NCBI GenBank assembly: GCA_035455265.1
Contig: DATIFK010000244.1
Coordinates: 1 to 12,664, forward strand
Reading direction: 5' to 3'
Origin: MGOM01 sp035455265
GTDB lineage: Bacteria; Chloroflexota; Anaerolineae; Anaerolineales; E44-bin32
Length of the DNA stretch: 12,664 nucleotides
Shown here: positions 6,901 to 12,664 of the stretch, piece by piece
Numbering within the stretch: the first letter of the stretch is position 1
Layout of the letters: each line of letters opens with the position of its first letter
Program-made: the position numbers and the translations under genes
The notes under the pieces: generated by a model
What the model was told of the DNA's origin: nothing
Databases searched by the model: none
The model's input: the letters and a program-made list of their open reading frames with translations, nothing else

Positions 6901-7934
6901 CCGAACCGACGCGCCTGCTGGGGATCGAGACCTCCTGCGATGAGACCGCCGCCGCCGTCGTCGAGGGCGGCCGCCACATCACCTCCAACGTCGTCGCCTC
7001 CCAGGTGGCCGTCCACGCCAAGTACGGCGGCATCTTCCCCGAGGCGGCCTCGCGGATGCACATCGAGGCCATCGAGCCGGTGGTGCGCGAGGCGCTGGCT
7101 CAGGCCCATATGGAGCTGGATGGGATCGACGCCATCGCTGTGACACGCGGACCGGGCCTGGCCGGTTCGCTGGTGGTCGGGCTGAACATGGCGAAGGGTC
7201 TGGCGCTCGGGACGGGGTTGCCCCTGCTCGGCATCAATCATCTCGAGGCTCACCTGTACTCGATCTGGCTGGTCGAGGAGGAACCCGAGCCCGAGTTCCC
7301 GATGGCGGCGCTGGTCGTGTCCGGCGGCCACACCGAGCTCATCCTGATGGACGGCCACCTCTCCTATCAGAGGCTGGGCAGCACATTGGACGACGCCGTG
7401 GGTGAGGCCTTCGACAAGGTGGCGCGCCTCCTCGGTTTGGCGTATCCCGGGGGACCGGCGATCCAGAAAGCGGCCGAGTTGGGCAACCCGGAGGCCTTCA
7501 AGTTCCCGCGCGCCTGGCTGGAGGGTACGTGGGATTTCTCCTTCAGCGGCTTGAAGACGGCTGTGCTCCGGGAAGTGTTGACGCGCCAGCCGAAGCTGAG
7601 GGCCGGGGTCGAGCCTCCCGCGCCCGGGCTGCCGGTGGCCGACCTGGCGGCCTCGTTTCAAGCTGCGGCGGTCGATGTCCTGGTGGGCAAGGTGTTGGCG
7701 GCCGCCGAGGTTTGTCAGGCGAAGCAGATCCTCGTCGCCGGCGGCGTTTCAGCCAATGCGGCCTTGCGCAAGGCGCTCCAGGAGCGGAGCCCTGTGCCGG
7801 TCCGGCTGCCTCCCCTATCCCTCTGCACCGACAACGCCGCCATGATCGCTGCCGCCGGTCACGTGCGCTACATGGCCGGGCAGCGCGATGCCCTCGACAT
7901 CGACGCCCTGCCCGGCTGGCCGCTGGCGGGGTAA
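6897..7934 (+). CDS. tsaD: tRNA N6-threonylcarbamoyladenosine (t6A37) synthase catalytic subunit TsaD
   Basis: TsaD (Kae1/Gcp family) transfers the threonylcarbamoyl group to A37 of ANN-decoding tRNAs together with TsaB and TsaE. The protein has 345 residues, the normal length. Seen: the N-terminal LGIETSCDETAAAVV (8-22), GGIFPEAASRMH (44-55), VTRGPGLAGSL and the metal-binding pair His115/His119 in NHLEAHLYS. Also present are LVVSGGHTEL (139-148), the long motif STLDDAVGEAFDKVARLLGL followed by YPGGP, FSFSGLKTA, VAGGVSANAALR, and TDNAAMIAAAG with Asp312, the third metal ligand. It starts at the ATG overlapping the M24 stop codon and is the last gene of the coupled selA-M24-tsaD set. A 9-bp C-rich hairpin begins 6 nt after its stop. 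The TsaB and TsaE partners are not in the window. Confidence 0.97.
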   Translation: MTEPTRLLGIETSCDETAAAVVEGGRHITSNVVASQVAVHAKYGGIFPEAASRMHIEAIEPVVREALAQAHMELDGIDAIAVTRGPGLAGSLVVGLNMAKGLALGTGLPLLGINHLEAHLYSIWLVEEEPEPEFPMAALVVSGGHTELILMDGHLSYQRLGSTLDDAVGEAFDKVARLLGLAYPGGPAIQKAAELGNPEAFKFPRAWLEGTWDFSFSGLKTAVLREVLTRQPKLRAGVEPPAPGLPVADLAASFQAAAVDVLVGKVLAAAEVCQAKQILVAGGVSANAALRKALQERSPVPVRLPPLSLCTDNAAMIAAAGHVRYMAGQRDALDIDALPGWPLAG

Positions 7935-7935
7935 A

Positions 7936-7976
7936 GGCCCCCTCCCCCTTCAGGGGGAGGGTAGGATGGGGGTGGG
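7936..7976 (+). repeat. Left copy of the inverted C-rich hairpin element flanking the DUF559 gene
   Basis: It contains a perfect 9-bp hairpin, CCCTCCCCC (7940-7948), TTCA loop, GGGGGAGGG (7953-7961), followed by TAGGATGGGGGTGGG. The same sequence in reverse orientation, with few changes, lies at 8402-8440. The position just after tsaD could also let it end the operon transcript, but no T-run follows. Confidence 0.75.
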
Positions 7977-8012
7977 CCCGACATCTATCTAGTGCGATCA
8001 GGGGGAAAGATC

Positions 8013-8399
8013 ATGAGTCCTCGCACTCCCGGCGAAGCACGCCACCGCCTGCCTCCAGTCATCTTTCGGCGCTCACGTGAACTGCGTCACCCTCTGACAC
8101 CTTTCGAGAAGCTCGTGTGGGACAGGGGACGGAATCACGGTCTAGGGGTTCACATCCGGCGCCAGCATCTGCTGCTGGGCCGGTTCGTCGCGGACTTCTA
8201 TTGCTCAAGCGCTCGAACATGCATCGAGATCGATGGCGAGACGCACGCCGAGCCAGGGCAGGTCGAGTACGACCAAGAGCGCACACGCCTGCTTGAGGCG
8301 GCGGGAATTCACGTCCTTCGGTTTTCGAATCAAGACGTGAGACACAACCTGAAAGGAGTCGTCTCGGCTATCCAGAACGCATGCAAGCCTAGGCGATGA
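8013..8399 (+). CDS. DUF559 domain protein (Vsr-like endonuclease fold)
   Basis: This is a 128-residue protein from ATG at 8013, preceded by GGGGGAAAG at 8001-8009. An in-frame GTG at 7992 has no such site. DUF559 proteins share the PD-(D/E)XK-like fold of Vsr mismatch-repair endonucleases, and most are untested. Seen: the leading RELRHPLTPFEKLVWDRGRN (23-41, Glu32), VHIRRQHLLLGRFVADFYC (46-64, Asp61), the central CIEIDGETHAEPG (70-82, Glu72, His78), the YDQERTRLLEAAGIHVLRF core (86-104) and a trailing SNQDVRHNLKGVVSAI helix. All the recognisable family positions are intact. It lies alone between inverted copies of a C-rich hairpin sequence (7936-7976 and 8402-8440), interrupting the space between tsaD and a convergent regulator. 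That suggests acquisition as a unit. A nuclease role is likely from the fold; the target is unknown. Confidence 0.88.
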   Translation: MSPRTPGEARHRLPPVIFRRSRELRHPLTPFEKLVWDRGRNHGLGVHIRRQHLLLGRFVADFYCSSARTCIEIDGETHAEPGQVEYDQERTRLLEAAGIHVLRFSNQDVRHNLKGVVSAIQNACKPRR

Positions 8400-8401
8400 T
8401 C

Positions 8402-8440
8402 TCACCCCCACCCTACCCTCCCCCTTTCAGGGGGAGGGCC
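8402..8440 (-). repeat. Right copy of the inverted C-rich hairpin element; possible bidirectional terminator
   Basis: Perfect 9-bp hairpin CCCTCCCCC (8416-8424), TTTCA, GGGGGAGGG (8430-8438). Read on the minus strand it matches the left copy at 7936-7976, including the TAGGGTGGGGGT tail. It sits exactly between the ends of two convergent genes (stops at 8399 and 8440), where it may stop both transcripts. Confidence 0.75.
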
Positions 8441-9678
8441 TAGCGTTCCGCCTGCGTCGGAAGTGGCGGTGGCCATGCCGGCCGCGTGTCCGGCTCCTCA
8501 GCCGCCGGAACGGCCTCCTGGACGCCCTCGCCGCCGTTGGGATGTTCCGCATCCCCGGCCCAGCGGCGGACCGACCGCTCGAGCTCCGTCCGTGTGGAAT
8601 CAGAATCGCTGTCGGCCATGGGCGCAGAAGCATGGCGACCCATCAGGGCGCGGCCGCGGTCGAGCAGGCGGCGGGCCGGTGAAGGAGCGCCATCCATCCG
8701 AAGGGGCCCGGTACCAAAGGCGGGCTCGCGCTCGACCGGCGATACGCCGACCAGCCTCTCGATCTCGCGCAATTCCCCGAACAATGCCCTGACCATCTTG
8801 CCCGTCTCACCGGACAGCGGTTGGCGGATCAGCCAGGCCAGCCCCGCCCGAAGCTGGCCCATCGACTTGGCCAGCAGCGTTCCCGGCGCAGTGGCCTGGT
8901 CTCCATCCACCAGGACCAGCACTCGCTGAGACTTGTCCGCTTCCAACTTGAGATCCACGAGCCAGAGCCGCGCCGGCCCGCCGGAGAGCTCCATGTCCCC
9001 GCGCAGAACGCCGTCCTGGGCGGCCATGTCCCGCCCCAGGCGGTCCAGGAGCGACCCCGCATCTCCCAGTTCCGTTCCGAGCAGGCGCTCGGCCGTCGGA
9101 TTGGCCATCAACACGCGAGCCTTGCCGTCGAAGACGACGATGCCGACCGGAAGGCTGGCCACCAGCGCGCCCAGGTACTGCTGTTGTCCCTTGAGTTTGC
9201 GGATGCGGCTGGCGACCTCTTCTTCGAGGAGATCTCCCCTCCGCCGCTGGGCCTCCGCCATGCGCTGGTTGTCGAGCAGCAGGTGCCAGAAGTCGATGGC
9301 GCGCGACACGACGTTGTCGAAGACACTGATGTGATCGAAGGGCTTGTTCAGGTAGGCGAAGGCGCCGTGGTTGAGGGCCTCGACGGCGCTTTCGAGAGAG
9401 GCGGAGGCGGTGGCGACAACCACCTGGCCGCGCGGGTCCTTGGCTTTGAACTGCTTCAACAACTCGAGGCCGGTGACCTCGGGCATGTAGATGTCGGTGA
9501 CGAGCAGGTCGTACGAGTGCTCGGCGATGCGCGTGGAGGCCTCGGCACCGCCGCTGGCCTTGTCGATCGTCAGGCCGAGCTTTTCCAACCGGCGGACCAT
9601 CAGGTTAAGCATGGCCGGGTCGTCATCGCACACCAGGACCCGGACCGAGGTTCTTCCCTTGTACTTCTCCACGGACAT
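8440..9678 (-). CDS. Response regulator with PAS-like domain, no recognised output domain
   Basis: This is a 412-residue protein from ATG at 9678, with GGAGG 8 nt upstream. Receiver domain at about 12-128: acidic pair Asp19/Asp20 (VCDDDPAML), phosphoacceptor Asp62 (LLVTDIYMPEVTG), Thr90 (VVVATAS) and Lys112 (YLNKPFD), all as needed for phosphotransfer. A coiled-coil helix (about 135-168, QRRRGDLLEEEVASRIRKL) leads to a PAS-like domain (about 168-262, with LVASLPVGIVVFDGKARVLMANPTAERLLG). The remaining 150 residues have a helical stretch (about 268-312) and then a low-complexity Pro/Glu/Ser-rich tail. No DNA-binding, GGDEF, HD or HATPase domain is recognisable. It lies 96 bp downstream of the surface-protein gene and on the same strand as the histidine kinase at the window end, its likely partner. 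It probably acts through protein-protein contacts or as a sensor-coupled regulator; this is inference. Confidence 0.88.
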   Translation of the reverse strand: MSVEKYKGRTSVRVLVCDDDPAMLNLMVRRLEKLGLTIDKASGGAEASTRIAEHSYDLLVTDIYMPEVTGLELLKQFKAKDPRGQVVVATASASLESAVEALNHGAFAYLNKPFDHISVFDNVVSRAIDFWHLLLDNQRMAEAQRRRGDLLEEEVASRIRKLKGQQQYLGALVASLPVGIVVFDGKARVLMANPTAERLLGTELGDAGSLLDRLGRDMAAQDGVLRGDMELSGGPARLWLVDLKLEADKSQRVLVLVDGDQATAPGTLLAKSMGQLRAGLAWLIRQPLSGETGKMVRALFGELREIERLVGVSPVEREPAFGTGPLRMDGAPSPARRLLDRGRALMGRHASAPMADSDSDSTRTELERSVRRWAGDAEHPNGGEGVQEAVPAAEEPDTRPAWPPPLPTQAER

Positions 9679-9774
9679 CCCACCACCCTCCAGTCTCTGT
9701 TCATCCTGCCCGGTCGATGCAAGGCCTTGCGTGCGGTCGGCGCGGGCAGGGCGCCAACCTCCGGCTCAGGCGCG

Positions 9775-12489
9775 CTACTTCTTCTTCCCGCCCCCGCGCC
9801 CGCCCCCGCGCCCACGCCCCTTGGGTGTCCTGGTGGGAACGGGGGTATCCGTCGGCGCCGGCGTCGGCGATGGCTCGAGCGTCGGAGTTCCTGGTGGCGA
9901 CTCCGGCGACGGCGTTTCGTCCGAAGACGGTGACTGGGAAGGCGCCGGAGTCTCCGTGGGGATCGGCGTTCTCGTCGGCGCAGGGGTCGCCGTCGCCTGC
10001 GGCGCATCGGTTGCGGGCGGAGGCGTCGGGATCGGTTGCGGCTGCGCTGTCGATGCGCTCAACGCCGACGGAGCGAAGGTCAGCGTGTTGGCGATCGTGA
10101 CCGAAGCCGACGATGAGCAGTACGACGTACAAATGGCGTTCGAGGACGAGATCGTGACGGTGTTGGTGCACGTGCCGGCGCCATTGGCGTGCACGATGAC
10201 GTCGTCGAAGCCGGCCTGGCCGTCGGCCAGCGTCGATGGATGAGTGAGCGGATTGACGATCGAGCACGGACCGCTGAGGTTGTCGTCGATGACCACATCG
10301 AGGGCGGCGCCGGGACCGTCGTTCCACCAGGCCACGGTGAAGGTGATGTCTTCACCGACCACAGCCGAGGATGAGTTGGCGCTCTTGTCGACTCCGACCT
10401 CAGGCGCCGGGGTCGGCGTGTTGGTGGGCGTGGAGGTGTTGGTCGGCGTGAAGGTGGCCGTCGGCGTGTTGGTCGCCGTGGGGGTGTCGGTGGGCGTCGG
10501 CGTGTCGGTCGGTGTGTCGGTCGCCGTAGGTGTGTCGGTGCTCGTGGCCGTGTTCGTCGGCGTGGCGGTGTCGGTCGGCGTGTTCGTCGGTGTGAAGGTG
10601 TTGGTCGCCGTCGGCGTATCGCTCGGTGTCGGCGTGTCCGAAGGCGTGGGTGTATCCGAGGCCGTCGGCGTGTAGGTGAGGGTGGGCGTGTCCGACGGCG
10701 TGGGTGTGTCCGTCGCCGTCGGAGTGAACGTTGCCGTGTCGGTGGCCGTCGCCGTGGGCGTGAAGGTCGACGTGGATGTGGCGGTGTTGGTCGGCGTCGG
10801 CGTCGGCGGCGTGAAGATCTGGAGCGCGTCGCACTCGGCGCCGTCGGTGACGGTCGGTGGGTTGTAGGCCGGCGCCGTCAGGCGAACGTAGCGGTAAGTG
10901 CCAGGCGGCGCCGGGCGACCGTCGACGTCGATCTCGATGCCCGTGCCGTTGTACAGGGAGGTCGATGAGATGGTGCAGTTGTCCGGCTCGCCGCCGCACC
11001 CCGGGACGCCTGCAATCGACGTGTTCGCATCGACCGATCCGTCGCCCCAGTAGAAGACGGTGTAGGCCGTCGCGCAGGTGGCGTCGGTGCAAACCTCGAC
11101 TCGCACCCGGTCCATGTAGATCCCGCCTAGCGCGTTGTCTCTTTCATAGTAGACAAAGTCATAACCCGGGCGGGTCACCAACAGATTCGATAGCCCCAGG
11201 TCCACGGTGATCGATTGGCCGCAGTTCAGGGTGTAGAAGGACCCGTCGGGGCCGCCGATGTTGATGGTGCCGGTAAAGCCGACGTCGCACGGGTCGGTCG
11301 TCGGGGTGAAGGTCGGCGTCGGGGTGTTGGTGTTGGTCGGCGTGTCCGTCGGCGTGTTGCTGGGCGTCGGCGTATCCGTGGCCGTGGACGTGTCCGTCGG
11401 CGTCGGCGTATCCGTCGGCGTGTTCGTCGGGGATGGGGTGTTCGTGTTCGTCGGCGTGTTGCTGGGCGTGAAGGTCGATGTCGGCGTGTAGGTGGACGTC
11501 GGCGTGCGCGTCGGCGTGGCGGTGAAGACGTAGACGGCGCGGTTGTTGGTCGCCGGATCGAAGTTGGAGCCGGAGGCGGTGATCCAGTTAGTCAGCGTAT
11601 CGCCGGCGGTCGCGCCCGAGACGTCCGCCCGGAAGCGGAAGCGAGCGAAGCTTTCCCAGGGAATGGCGATGCTCAGGCCGGTCCACTCCACGCCGTCATT
11701 GACGCAACCCCCCACCCCGGGTCCGGAGGCCGAGATCGCCGGCGTCGAGCCGACCACTCCGGCGAACGTCATGCCAGGCGGCAGGCAGTCGACGAGAGTG
11801 GTGAGGATAGCGTTTTCGGCCGTCAGGCCGTAGTTGATGACGCGAATGTCGAAGGTGACCGTGCTGGTCTGCGGCGCCGGAGGCACTTCCTGGGTGTTGA
11901 CCAGCTTGACCGGATAGACCAGCGGCAGCGGAGTCGGCGTATAGGTGTTTGTCGGGGTGTAGGTGTTCGTCGGCGTCAGCGTCGGCGTGTTGGACGGGGT
12001 GTAGGTAATCGTCGGCGTGTTGGTCGGTCCCGACGGGGTCCGCGTCCGAGAGGCGGTTGCGCTGGGGCCCGGGCCGGAGGTGACGGCCGAGGTCGAAGTC
12101 GGACCCGTCGGGCTGGGCCCGGGCGTTCTCGAGGCCGTCGCCGCCGCAGGCGTGGCCGATGGCGTCGCCGTCGGACAGACCTGGCCCGGCAGGAGGCAAT
12201 CATCGGACTCGACGAACGGCAATCCGCCCAGCCCGAGGTCCCCCAGGGCTTCCTCGACGATGGCCGGCAGGAGCTGCGCCACCGGCTGGAAGGTCCACGG
12301 GCCGTAGTCCGCCCGCAGCCGCGAGCCGGACTCGACGGGCTGAGCCGGCTCCGGGAAGGGCGCTTCCATCGCTACCTGGCCGCACAGCAGGAGCGCCAGG
12401 AAGATGAGCAGCGCCAACAGGAGCAGGGCCAGCAGCCCTCGCCGTCGGTCTCGGGCTTGTTCCGGGCTCGGCCGCGCGTCCTCGGTCAC
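9775..12489 (-). CDS. Large membrane-anchored surface protein with DUF11-like domains and Thr/Pro linkers
   Basis: This is a 904-residue protein from GTG at 12489, 7 nt after the histidine kinase stop. A basic cytosolic end (RDRRR) and one hydrophobic helix (about 18-41) look like a signal anchor; the cysteine there (LALLLCGQ) is a poor lipobox. Outside follow a short region to 103, Thr/Pro linker 1 (104-188), DUF11-like domain 1 (about 190-322, with FDIRVINYGLTAENAILTT) and linker 2 (323-398). Next come a middle beta-rich domain (399-559, seven Cys, with DFVYYERDNALGGIYMDRVR and YTVFYWGDGS), linker 3 (560-694), DUF11-like domain 2 (696-803, with ITFTVAWWNDGPGAALDVVI), linker 4 (815-889) and a basic tail GRGRGGGRGGGKKK. 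DUF11 domains are Ig-like modules of bacterial surface proteins. The linkers are probably extended and possibly O-glycosylated. No sortase or PEP-CTERM signal is present. The neighbours on both sides are two-component proteins. The specific function is unknown. Confidence 0.88.
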   Translation of the reverse strand: MTEDARPSPEQARDRRRGLLALLLLALLIFLALLLCGQVAMEAPFPEPAQPVESGSRLRADYGPWTFQPVAQLLPAIVEEALGDLGLGGLPFVESDDCLLPGQVCPTATPSATPAAATASRTPGPSPTGPTSTSAVTSGPGPSATASRTRTPSGPTNTPTITYTPSNTPTLTPTNTYTPTNTYTPTPLPLVYPVKLVNTQEVPPAPQTSTVTFDIRVINYGLTAENAILTTLVDCLPPGMTFAGVVGSTPAISASGPGVGGCVNDGVEWTGLSIAIPWESFARFRFRADVSGATAGDTLTNWITASGSNFDPATNNRAVYVFTATPTRTPTSTYTPTSTFTPSNTPTNTNTPSPTNTPTDTPTPTDTSTATDTPTPSNTPTDTPTNTNTPTPTFTPTTDPCDVGFTGTINIGGPDGSFYTLNCGQSITVDLGLSNLLVTRPGYDFVYYERDNALGGIYMDRVRVEVCTDATCATAYTVFYWGDGSVDANTSIAGVPGCGGEPDNCTISSTSLYNGTGIEIDVDGRPAPPGTYRYVRLTAPAYNPPTVTDGAECDALQIFTPPTPTPTNTATSTSTFTPTATATDTATFTPTATDTPTPSDTPTLTYTPTASDTPTPSDTPTPSDTPTATNTFTPTNTPTDTATPTNTATSTDTPTATDTPTDTPTPTDTPTATNTPTATFTPTNTSTPTNTPTPAPEVGVDKSANSSSAVVGEDITFTVAWWNDGPGAALDVVIDDNLSGPCSIVNPLTHPSTLADGQAGFDDVIVHANGAGTCTNTVTISSSNAICTSYCSSSASVTIANTLTFAPSALSASTAQPQPIPTPPPATDAPQATATPAPTRTPIPTETPAPSQSPSSDETPSPESPPGTPTLEPSPTPAPTDTPVPTRTPKGRGRGGGRGGGKKK
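9820..10050 (-). repeat. Thr/Pro-rich coding repeat, linker 4 of the surface protein
   Basis: Less regular than the other three linkers, with Pro, Thr, Ser, Ala and Glu in irregular order (ATPAPTRTPIPTETPAPS). It ends at the basic Gly/Arg/Lys tail. Confidence 0.7.
10408..10812 (-). repeat. Thr/Pro-rich coding repeat, linker 3 of the surface protein
   Basis: The longest array, about 135 residues of TPT-x-TPT type (for example TDTPTPSDTPTLTYTP), encoded by near-repeats of 6 and 12 bp that read GGCGTGTCGGTC-like on the plus strand. It separates the middle domain from DUF11-like domain 2. Arrays of this kind can change length by slippage or recombination. Confidence 0.85.
11296..11523 (-). repeat. 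Thr/Pro-rich coding repeat, linker 2 of the surface protein
   Basis: About 76 residues of TPTxTxTPT pattern (TPTSTYTPTSTFTPSNTPTN) between DUF11-like domain 1 and the middle domain. Its DNA is close in sequence to linker 3, giving homology for internal recombination. Confidence 0.85.
11926..12180 (-). repeat. Thr/Pro-rich coding repeat, linker 1 of the surface protein
   Basis: About 85 residues. The first half is irregular (PSATPAAATASRTPG). The second half, near domain 1, is a regular TNTYTPTNTYTPTP array. It lies between the membrane-proximal region and DUF11-like domain 1. Confidence 0.8.
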
Positions 12490-12496
12490 CCGACTC

Positions 12497-12664
12497 TCAT
12501 CCCTGGGCTCCCGCCCGCCCGGCCGCGTCCGTCATCGGCTCGTCGCTCTCCTCGTCCGGGCGCTGGTTGGGGAGGCTAATGGTGAAGGTGGTTCCCACGC
12601 CGACCTGGCTGTCGACCTCGATCTTCCCCTCGTGGCGGGCGATGATGCCATAACTAACCGCCAG
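12497..12664 (-). CDS. Sensor histidine kinase, C-terminal end of the HATPase domain (5' part outside window)
   Basis: Fifty-five codons and a TGA stop (12499-12497) are visible, read from the window edge. The fragment begins LAVSYGIIARHEGKIEVDSQ and continues with VGVGTTFTISLPNQ. This is the end of a histidine kinase ATP-binding domain: the helix after the G2 box, then the conserved G-x-G-T-x-F-x-I-x-LP strand. A short acidic tail (RPDEESDEPM) follows. The next gene on the strand starts 7 nt later, so the two are likely co-transcribed and probably translationally coupled. It is the likely phosphodonor for the response regulator at 9678-8440. The sensing domain is not in the window. Confidence 0.88.
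   Translation of the reverse strand: MAVSYGIIARHEGKIEVDSQVGVGTTFTISLPNQRPDEESDEPMTDAAGRAGAQG

Noticed and set aside
7940..7961. Hairpin after tsaD as a classical Rho-independent terminator
   Set aside because: The stem is strong but no T-run follows, and the same sequence recurs inverted at 8402-8440, so it is listed as a repeat with only a possible terminator role.
7992..8012. Earlier GTG start for the DUF559 gene
   Set aside because: The GGGGGAAAG sequence at 8001-8009 fits the ATG at 8013, and the extra seven residues are not part of the family domain.
10244..10867. Plus-strand Val/Gly repeat frames (VGVSVGVGVSVG)
   Set aside because: These are the complement of the Thr/Pro linker 3 codons; there is no start context or domain.
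10408..12180. Short-period repeats as a possible CRISPR or satellite array
   Set aside because: The repeats are 6-12 bp, without unique spacers, and stay in frame as Thr/Pro linkers within one long coding sequence.
12497..12499. TGA at the histidine kinase end as a selenocysteine codon, fusing kinase and surface protein
   Set aside because: The kinase domain is complete at this point and the following gene starts 7 nt later in another frame, so TGA is an ordinary stop.
11215..12579. 454-codon open frame on the plus strand opposite the surface protein
   Set aside because: The product is almost entirely Arg/Gly/Val repeats, the antisense image of Thr/Pro codons.

Overview
This GC-rich window carries seven complete protein-coding genes and two genes cut by its ends. 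Long antisense frames are open opposite most genes, as expected at this base composition. The large surface protein has Thr/Pro (TPT-type) linkers joining beta-sandwich domains. Together with a small four-helix membrane protein of a type I associate with Anaerolineae, this suggests a Chloroflexota bacterium, possibly an uncultured Anaerolineae-like lineage. That assignment is inference; no rRNA gene is present.

Left block, minus strand (1-3624). An ABC-F type ATPase (3624-1723) is followed by a LytR-CpsA-Psr (LCP) cell-wall ligase (1400 to the window edge, nearly complete). A 322-bp gene-free gap between them holds three strong GC-rich hairpins and the LCP promoter. The ABC-F gene has a TATAAT box only 15 nt before its start, so its mRNA leader should be very short. 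It is divergent from the next block, which has its own TATAAT box.

Central block, plus strand (3741-8399). It starts with a four-helix membrane protein of unknown function. Two 44-bp tandem palindromes follow. Then come selA (selenocysteine synthase), an M24 Xaa-Pro type metallopeptidase and tsaD (tRNA t6A synthesis). These last three overlap by ATGA at each junction and form a translationally coupled housekeeping operon. After tsaD there is a DUF559 (Vsr-fold) putative nuclease gene. It is bracketed by two inverted copies of a C-rich hairpin sequence and looks like a small mobile or selfish cassette.

Right block, minus strand (12664-8440). The order of transcription is: the end of a sensor histidine kinase, a 904-residue membrane-anchored surface protein, and a 412-residue response regulator with a PAS-like domain but no recognisable output domain. 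The surface protein has two DUF11-like domains, a Cys-containing middle domain and four Thr/Pro linkers. The tight order suggests a signalling module in which the surface protein may act with the kinase and regulator.

The least explained items are the DUF559 cassette, the tandem palindromes with compensated arms at 4134-4222, and the kinase / surface protein / regulator cluster. No rRNA, tRNA, CRISPR array or classical insertion sequence was seen.
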